Origin: an uncultured Burkholderiaceae bacterium
GTDB taxonomy: Bacteria > Pseudomonadota > Gammaproteobacteria > Burkholderiales > Burkholderiaceae
Reading direction: 5' to 3'
NCBI GenBank assembly: GCA_937871985.1
Contig: CALMPB010000396.1
Coordinates: 1 to 11,213 of the forward strand
Length of the DNA: 11,213 nt
In this document: piece by piece, positions 6,992 through 11,213 of the stretch
Position numbering within the stretch: position 1 is the stretch's first letter
Layout of the letters: each line of letters starts with the position of its first letter
The notes under the pieces: generated by a model
Told to the model about the DNA's origin: nothing
Database searches by the model: none
The model's input: the letters and a program-made list of their open reading frames with translations, nothing else
Made by a program: the position numbers and the translations under genes

Positions 6992-7027
6992 ATAGAAGAA
7001 GGCCCGGCAGGCACGGCCAGCCGGGCC
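6992..7027 (-). terminator. Rho-independent terminator after the LLM gene
   Basis: A perfect 8-bp GC-rich stem, GGCCCGGC (7001-7008) with GCCGGGCC (7020-7027), has an 11-base loop. On the minus strand it is followed by TTCTTCTA. It lies 16 bp after the LLM stop and before the sigma54 activator gene. The interrupted T-run suggests partial termination, so some read-through into the activator gene is possible. Confidence 0.65.
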
Positions 7028-7042
7028 GGAGTCACGACGGCC

Positions 7043-8140
7043 TCAACGCGCGATCGCCTTGCGCACGGCCGGCATGACTTCCGATGCCAACCGCGACATC
7101 GTCTCCCACTCCCAGGCACGATTTGCACCTGCCCCGTCCATGGACGCCATCAGCAAGCCATGAAATGGACCGACGTTCTGACGGAAGGACAACAGTTTGT
7201 CAGCCACGGTTTGCGGCGAGCCGTAGATAACCATGCTCTCGATCAAGCTCTCCACCGTCACCGATTCATCGAGCTGCTTCGGATCCGTTTTCATGACGGC
7301 TGTGTAGTTGGCGGATTTAAGGACGCGCCAGAGGTAGTCGAAGTAGTAGTAGTTGCTACCTTCCGGGTTCATCACCCGGTCGCGGGCCTCGGCATCAGTC
7401 GGTGCGATGAGAATGTTGCGGGACACGCGCCAGTCTTCGCCGGTCGCTGGACGGTTGGCCAGTTCGCAGCCTTCCTGATACTTCTGCCAATGGCTCTTGA
7501 CCACATACTCGGGGCAAAAATTGGCGCTCATCGGACCAAAGCCTCGTTGCGCGGCCACCTTGACGCTGCTCGAATAGGGAGACATCGCCGTCATTGTGAT
7601 CTCGGGGTGCGGCCGCTGATAGGGCTTGGGAATATAGCCAACGCCCAACTCGGGGATGACCATGTCCTTAAGCGAGATCTGCCAGTGCTTTCCCTGGATG
7701 TCGTAGGGCGGATCCTGGCGCCACAGTTGCAGGATGGTGTCGATCGCCTCCATCATCCGCTCGTTTCGGTATTCCCCATCCAGGACCTTAAACAGCTCCA
7801 TGTCGCTCGCAAGTCCACCAGGCCCGATCCCGAACATGAGGCGCCCGCGGCTCAAATGGTCGAACTGGGCGACCTCCGCGGCGACGACGGCCGGATGGTG
7901 GTTGGGCAGGGCAATGACGCCAGTGCCGAACTTGATGCGTTTGGTTCGATGGATCAGCGAAGCGAGAAACATAAGCGGCGCCGAGATTGGTTCCGTGATG
8001 CAAGACATGTGTTCACCGACCCAAAACTCGTCAAAGCCGAGTTGGTCCGCGTACACGACCTTGTCTGCGTCTTCTTCAAGCGTTTCGGCCATCGGGCGGC
8101 CAGGCGGGTGCAAGGGCATTGCGAACATGCCGAGTTTCAT
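7043..8140 (-). CDS. LLM class flavin-dependent monooxygenase (limonene-monooxygenase/bacterial luciferase-like)
   Basis: The 365-aa luciferase-family barrel begins MKLGMFAMPLHPPGR and carries GFDEFWVGEH (residues 35-44), PLMFLASLIHRTKRI (55-69), FGTGVIALPNHHPAVVA (71-87) and FDHLSRGRLMFGIGPGG (93-109). This pattern is that of LLM monooxygenases related to limonene 1,2-monooxygenase and luciferase alpha chains, which oxidise a substrate with O2 and reduced FMN or FAD. ATG at 8138-8140 follows a strong AAGGAG eight bases upstream. The gene lies 61 bp after a flavin reductase gene on the same strand, so the pair is likely a two-component monooxygenase. It ends at a GC-rich terminator. The true substrate cannot be deduced; limonene is only the name of a characterised relative. 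Confidence 0.94.
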   Translation of the reverse strand: MKLGMFAMPLHPPGRPMAETLEEDADKVVYADQLGFDEFWVGEHMSCITEPISAPLMFLASLIHRTKRIKFGTGVIALPNHHPAVVAAEVAQFDHLSRGRLMFGIGPGGLASDMELFKVLDGEYRNERMMEAIDTILQLWRQDPPYDIQGKHWQISLKDMVIPELGVGYIPKPYQRPHPEITMTAMSPYSSSVKVAAQRGFGPMSANFCPEYVVKSHWQKYQEGCELANRPATGEDWRVSRNILIAPTDAEARDRVMNPEGSNYYYFDYLWRVLKSANYTAVMKTDPKQLDESVTVESLIESMVIYGSPQTVADKLLSFRQNVGPFHGLLMASMDGAGANRAWEWETMSRLASEVMPAVRKAIAR

Positions 8141-8173
8141 AGCGTGTCTCCTTGTTTTGCTTTAGGTATTTGC

Positions 8174-8192
8174 GCGGCATCGGTGATGCCGC
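8174..8192. other. Intercistronic hairpin between flavin reductase and LLM genes
   Basis: GCGGCATC (8174-8181) and GATGCCGC (8185-8192) form a perfect 8-bp stem with a 3-base loop, nine bases after the flavin reductase stop. There is no T-run after it on the minus strand, so it is more likely an mRNA-stability or differential-expression element than a terminator. It may set different levels of reductase and oxygenase. Confidence 0.45.
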
Positions 8193-8201
8193 CGGGTGAA
8201 A

Positions 8202-8720
8202 TCAAGTCCTGAGTGTCGCCAGCGGAACACTGCGCCCGCCCAGCCAGACGAGCGGATGGTCTTCGGTCGCGGTGGGCAAGGGCAGCACAACCTCCCGAAC
8301 CCGTGCGATGAAAAGGGTGTGCGTGCTGTAGGGAATCGTTTGGTCAATCTCGGTGAAGAGCACGGCCCGCGCGGCGGGCAACCATGGCAGGGCTCTGCCG
8401 CCCAAGTTCTGGACATCGTGCCAGTCAGACTGTGTAAACCGTTCCGCCCGCAAGTCAGAACGAGAAAACGCGTCCAGCAAGTGAACTTGGGCTTTGGCTA
8501 GAAAATTGATGCACAGCCGGCCACTCATTTCCAGGACGGGGTGGATTCCCGCGGTGCGGTTGACGGCAACGAGGACGGCTGGCGGATCGACGGTGACTGA
8601 GATCACTGCGGATGCAGCCATACCGTGAGGTGTTCCAGCTGCATCCCGGGTTGTAATCAGGGCGACCGTGGATGGCACATTGCGCATGGCCTCTTTGAGG
8701 CCCGGAATGGGCATATTCAT
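8202..8720 (-). CDS. Flavin reductase (NAD(P)H:FMN/FAD oxidoreductase, flavin_reduct domain)
   Basis: The 172-aa protein is the usual length of the small flavin reductases of two-component monooxygenases (HpaC, NtaB and RutF type). Visible motifs are STVALITTRDAAGTPHGMAA (residues 17-36), SAVISVTVDPPAVLVAVNRT (37-56, flavin binding), LCINFLAK (69-76) and a THTLFIARV strand (133-141). In that strand the family's usual GDH is STH, keeping the His. It would reduce free FMN or FAD with NAD(P)H and pass it to the LLM oxygenase encoded next. ATG at 8718-8720 is chosen because AAGGAG (8730-8735) lies nine bases upstream; a second ATG at 8712-8714 is possible. The frame continues to 8825, but this would cross the sigma54 promoter. 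It is the only flavin reductase gene seen in the window. Confidence 0.93.
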   Translation of the reverse strand: MNMPIPGLKEAMRNVPSTVALITTRDAAGTPHGMAASAVISVTVDPPAVLVAVNRTAGIHPVLEMSGRLCINFLAKAQVHLLDAFSRSDLRAERFTQSDWHDVQNLGGRALPWLPAARAVLFTEIDQTIPYSTHTLFIARVREVVLPLPTATEDHPLVWLGGRSVPLATLRT

Positions 8721-8735
8721 GAAGACTGTCTCCTT

Positions 8736-8765
8736 GTACCTTCCCACTCGACTGATGGGATGTAC
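8736..8765 (-). promoter_or_regulatory. 5'-leader hairpin directly upstream of the flavin reductase SD
   Basis: On the minus strand GTAC (8762-8765) and GTAC (8736-8739) form an outer stem. TCCCA (8756-8760) and TGGGA (8742-8746) form an inner stem with a 9-base loop, separated by a small internal loop. The structure would begin within a base or two of the predicted +1 and end immediately before the AAGGAG ribosome binding site. It could stabilise the mRNA 5' end or tune translation. Confidence 0.4.
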
Positions 8766-8775
8766 GAAAAGAGAC

Positions 8776-8790
8776 GCAAAGACCGTGCCA
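8776..8790 (-). promoter_or_regulatory. Sigma54 (-24/-12) promoter of the flavin reductase-LLM operon
   Basis: The minus strand reads TGGCACggtctTTGC from 8790 to 8776, matching the -24/-12 consensus TGGCAC-N5-TTGC in every defined position. The +1 is expected near 8764, giving a leader of about 44 bases before the flavin reductase ATG at 8720. A sigma54 activator with an intact GAFTGA loop is encoded 85 bp downstream of this operon. Confidence 0.85.
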
Positions 8791-8835
8791 GGTTGGTTCG
8801 CCGGTGGGCACGTGGGGACGGCCATGCAAAGTGGT

Positions 8836-8862
8836 GTGTCACGCTACATAGGCTTGCGACAC
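8836..8862. promoter_or_regulatory. Candidate upstream activator site (GTGTC...GACAC)
   Basis: GTGTC (8836-8840) and GACAC (8858-8862) form an inverted repeat whose half-sites are 22 bp apart centre to centre, about two helical turns. The flanking CGC/GCG partly extends the symmetry. It is centred about 86 bp upstream of the predicted sigma54 transcription start, a usual distance for an enhancer-binding protein. The arms are short, so chance is a real alternative. Confidence 0.3.
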
Positions 8863-9231
8863 TTTCTGTGCCATTGCGCCATGGTGAAGGCGCCGCCCAT
8901 ATCAAGCTTTTACCGGGGTTGACGCCCGAGATACTGGCGTGAAGCTACTAATGAGTCGCGCCCGATATCGTCCAAATCCCGACCGCGTCATCGGCCGCCC
9001 CAGCGGTCAGATAGTTGTTGCGGTTAGAAGGCACCAGACGTCTGGGATTGCGCAACAGTGTCAAACATGCCTGTTATGCGCATAATGTATATTATGTAAA
9101 GTAAGAAAGACGGCCAGGCGCGGCGGTTCTCGGTTCGTCGATGAAATGCGCTTCGGATCCGTGCTTGCTTGGCGCTCATCCGCACCGCGTGCCATCGAAC
9201 GCCAGGCTAAATCAGGCGCCATTGCTCTTTC
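8863..9231. other. Intergenic region without a convincing gene
   Basis: No reading frame here has a ribosome binding site plus recognisable family motifs. It holds a perfect 12-bp palindrome CCAGACGTCTGG (9034-9045) and, with centres 40 bp apart, TTATGCGCATAA (9074-9085). The latter overlaps CATAAT-GTAT-ATTATG (9081-9096) in an AT-rich patch that stands out from its GC-rich surroundings. A sigma70-like TTTACA-N16-CATAAC on the minus strand overlaps this patch and would point at the flavin reductase operon through a leader of about 350 bases. The stretch 9110-9231 next to the secreted-protein gene shows nothing I recognise. Confidence 0.5.
9074..9096. promoter_or_regulatory. AT-rich overlapping palindromes, candidate operator/promoter
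   Basis: TTATGCGCATAA (9074-9085) is a perfect 12-bp palindrome. It shares CATAA with a second inverted repeat, CATAAT (9081-9086) and ATTATG (9091-9096). The cluster resembles operators of MarR/TetR-type dimers and overlaps a possible minus-strand sigma70 promoter, but no regulator of those families is encoded in the window. Confidence 0.3.
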
Positions 9232-11139
9232 TTATACAGCGCAATACACCTGCTCGAGCATCACCGCCGCCTTAGAAGAGTCTTGTGTGCCATCGTCCTC
9301 GGAGATCGGGTGTCGCAGCGTCTGCAACTCTCCATCTGAGAATCGATAGTAGCCCCGCTCTTTCTTTGGGAAACCTTCACTGGGCTGCAACAACAAGACG
9401 TATGCGCCGAACCCCTTTGCACATACGGGCTTGACGTCAAATTCCAGGAATTTCTTCCCATTGCCCGCGGCAAATCTCGTTGGCCCCTCAAGCGTGGTCC
9501 CCTCCCTTTGCACATAAGTGGAACGAGGGAACGCGATTTCGGCTGGCCGCTCGAACTCGACACAAGCAAAATTCGAAGCACTTACGCCGCAGCATCCATC
9601 TCCAAAGCTCGTATTGGCCGTAGTGCTCCACAGGGCCAGACGTCCGTCGTCCGGGCCCGTCTTCCCGCAGATCTGATCGGCAAATGCCTGTATTGGAGTC
9701 TGCGGTGAATGATGGAGCACACCGGCCCAATTCAGCTGTCCATTTTTAACGATGTTGTTTTCCCGGACCCTCATGAATTCCGTGGTCACGCCCCGCTCGA
9801 CAGAGAAGCTCTTGACAGTGGGCCAGCGTTCGAACTTCCAACCCCCGCGTGGACCAAGCAGGCATTCTCGTAGCCGAGCGATGTCGGATTCGAGCACGGA
9901 GCATTGCGCTCCTGCATTGCCTCTCCACACGCTGGATGGCATGCTTAACGTGACTTCATCCGAGTATTGGTCAAGACTTAGCATCTGCCAGTTGGTCGTA
10001 TCCTGTGGTGAGGAGGCAACCTGTCTTACCACGGTATCGGCAACTTGCCTGGAGTATTCCAGATAATTTCGAAGCATCAGCCCCTCGTTGAGCGCGGCAG
10101 CTGCCTGGTAATTGTTGGCTGCCATGCCATCCGAGACGGTCGCAAGTTCTTCCTCAATCATTCGAAGGGTCGCTACTGCCGCCGTCAGCCTCCCGTTGTC
10201 CGGCGACGGCACTGGTTTTGCTGTTTCCTCGGGCCAAGTGCTGACGACCGCGTAATCCATGAGCTCCCCTATCAGCGGCTTGGCTTGCGTCGGAAACCTG
10301 CGCACCTCCGGGATGAACTCGTTCAGCCTGCGGATCAGCTGCTCAGGAGTGAGAACTACAACACCCGTTGGGCTTTCTGCCGCCGCGTTGGCAGGCGCAT
10401 GGCTGGCAGCCAAAGAGGCGACTTGACCGGTATCTCCGCCGGATTGGACGTAGCGGACGGTCACTTTTCGTCCTTGTGTCAGCGTTCGAATGCTCTCTTC
10501 GTAGGACGCCGAGCCACCTAAATCACCAACAGCCGCTCGAACGTCCAGTCTGAGCTGCTGGGCGTCGGTAGTGGTGGTCGACGCGAACTCCAACAATGCC
10601 GCGAGTTCACCGCCATAGCTGATGCCTCGTATGAAACTGTCTCCGTAACCCTCAAAGAAATCGCGCGCGCCTCTTTTTGCTGCAGTAAGAGCTGCCGGCT
10701 TCAACTGATAGCTGGATATGCTTTCTGACCGGATTTCCACCAAGGCGCGGACGACGACGTACGCGTTACGTCGACTCAAGGTGCTCGATCGCATCAGATT
10801 TGCCCGGACGTTGCCCCCTACTCCACCGGCGCCATATGACGCGGCGGCACTGATGTTGAGTACTTTGGAGAGTTCGTTGTAGTCGTCTATGTACTTCAGA
10901 TCGTATTCCACGCGGTTCGATTCGAGTGTCAGAACCGGTGACTGCTCCAGCGCCAGTGCACGCATTGAGCCGACGCCTACCGCATAGCCTTGCCCCAGAT
11001 TGGTTGACTGGGTAAGGGGGATGGCGGCAAGCGCCGAAACTTGGCCATTCGCGCGGCCGGAGGGGTACATGCTTAGCAACACTACCAAGGGCAGGCCTAG
11101 CGCCATCCCAAGAGTTTTCGAGCCAATATTCTTGTTCAT
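9232..11139 (-). CDS. Secreted protein with MACPF/perforin-like signature, Cys-rich C-terminal part
   Basis: The 635-aa protein starts with a Sec-type signal peptide: Lys3 and Lys8, a hydrophobic LGMALGLPLVVLLSM core (residues 10-24) and probable cleavage near ANG-Q (30-33). Residues 80-235 resemble a MACPF fold. A glycine-rich small-residue stretch (97-110) is followed by strands and then YGDSFIRGISYGGELAALLEF (165-185; shown once, the key residues being Tyr165, Gly166, Phe169, Gly176 and Gly177), close to the family signature YGTHxh...GG. Residues 235-260 are an Ala/Ser/Gly linker, 262-375 look helical, and the C-terminal part has eight cysteines (413, 426, 491, 516, 517, 526, 573, 633) that could form disulfides outside the cytoplasm. 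AGGAG (11148-11152) eight bases before the ATG supports the start. I do not recognise a named family. Pore formation, adhesion or an unrelated beta-rich fold are all possible. It shows no link to the flavoenzyme genes. Confidence 0.88.
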   Translation of the reverse strand: MNKNIGSKTLGMALGLPLVVLLSMYPSGRANGQVSALAAIPLTQSTNLGQGYAVGVGSMRALALEQSPVLTLESNRVEYDLKYIDDYNELSKVLNISAAASYGAGGVGGNVRANLMRSSTLSRRNAYVVVRALVEIRSESISSYQLKPAALTAAKRGARDFFEGYGDSFIRGISYGGELAALLEFASTTTTDAQQLRLDVRAAVGDLGGSASYEESIRTLTQGRKVTVRYVQSGGDTGQVASLAASHAPANAAAESPTGVVVLTPEQLIRRLNEFIPEVRRFPTQAKPLIGELMDYAVVSTWPEETAKPVPSPDNGRLTAAVATLRMIEEELATVSDGMAANNYQAAAALNEGLMLRNYLEYSRQVADTVVRQVASSPQDTTNWQMLSLDQYSDEVTLSMPSSVWRGNAGAQCSVLESDIARLRECLLGPRGGWKFERWPTVKSFSVERGVTTEFMRVRENNIVKNGQLNWAGVLHHSPQTPIQAFADQICGKTGPDDGRLALWSTTANTSFGDGCCGVSASNFACVEFERPAEIAFPRSTYVQREGTTLEGPTRFAAGNGKKFLEFDVKPVCAKGFGAYVLLLQPSEGFPKKERGYYRFSDGELQTLRHPISEDDGTQDSSKAAVMLEQVYCAV

Positions 11140-11168
11140 GTTTAAGCTCCTGCACGCACGATCTTCCC

Positions 11169-11192
11169 GACGGTCCGGGCGCGCCGGCCGTC
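11169..11192. other. GC-rich hairpin upstream of the secreted-protein gene
   Basis: GACGG-(T)-CCGG (11169-11178) pairs with CCGG-CCGTC (11184-11192) around a 5-base loop, with one bulged T. There is no T-run on either side. It could be the terminator of a gene beyond the right edge or a leader structure of the secreted-protein gene. Bases 11140-11213 hold no recognisable coding sequence otherwise. Confidence 0.35.
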
Positions 11193-11213
11193 AAGGCGCG
11201 AGCATCCGAGGTG

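Noticed and set aside
6958..7128. 57-codon N-terminal extension of the sigma54 activator
   Set aside because: It would overlap the LLM 3' end and the terminator, and its Arg-rich sequence is unlike the family. The ATG at 6957 has a proper SD.
6956..8212. 418-codon plus-strand open frame
   Set aside because: It runs antisense through the terminator and the whole LLM gene at 7043-8140. It has no domain signature, so it is a shadow.
9187..9192. GTGCCA near 9187 as a second sigma54 promoter (minus strand TGGCAC)
   Set aside because: The following TGC is at the wrong spacing (4 instead of 6 bases after TGGCAC), so it does not fit -24/-12.
9146..9349. 67-codon plus-strand frame, and a minus-strand frame over 9110-9220, considered as genes or transposase fragments
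   Set aside because: No ribosome binding site and no recognisable transposase or other motif. The plus frame overlaps the 3' end of the secreted-protein gene.
10766..11194. 142-codon minus-strand frame at the right edge
   Set aside because: It overlaps the signal peptide and N-terminal part of the secreted-protein gene in another frame and has no family features.

Overview
The window is GC-rich and gene-dense. Its genes belong to families common in Burkholderiales-type Betaproteobacteria: an AcoR-like sigma54 activator, LysR regulators beside Old Yellow Enzymes, and many luciferase-like flavoenzymes. Genus and replicon cannot be read from the sequence. All intact genes lie on the minus strand. 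The only plus-strand gene is a broken one. No tRNA, rRNA, CRISPR array or intact mobile element was seen.

Layout, right to left in the direction of transcription. (1) 9232-11139 encodes a 635-aa secreted protein with a sequence signature like the MACPF/perforin fold. (2) 8721-9231 is a 511-bp intergenic region. It holds a consensus-quality sigma54 promoter (8776-8790), a 5'-leader hairpin abutting the ribosome binding site, a candidate activator site and two short palindromes. (3) 7043-8720 encodes a flavin reductase followed by a luciferase-like monooxygenase (LLM), a plausible two-component FMNH2-dependent oxygenase. It ends at a hairpin terminator and is followed by the gene of a sigma54-dependent activator (5089-6957), which is the obvious candidate to fire the 8776-8790 promoter. 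(4) 4501-4963 on the plus strand is the 3' remnant of an Old Yellow Enzyme (OYE) gene, with the first ~220 codons missing and a probable frameshift. (5) 3474-4400 encodes a LysR regulator. (6) 1-3352 is a compact operon: BA3436-type LLM, intact OYE, MsnO8/YhbW-type LLM, and the start of a ChaC-type gamma-glutamylcyclotransferase cut by the window edge.

How the parts work together (inference): two separately regulated flavoenzyme modules sit side by side. The LysR module is tied together by two nearly identical 18-bp dyads (16 of 18 bases), one before lysR and one before the LLM-OYE-LLM-chaC operon, so LysR probably controls itself and the operon. With an ene-reductase and a glutathione-degrading enzyme present, a response to electrophiles or quinones is plausible. 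The sigma54 module has the only flavin reductase gene in the window and could also supply reduced flavin to the two LLMs of the LysR module. The intact OYE has Phe where the family's catalytic Tyr proton donor normally sits, which suggests altered substrate range.
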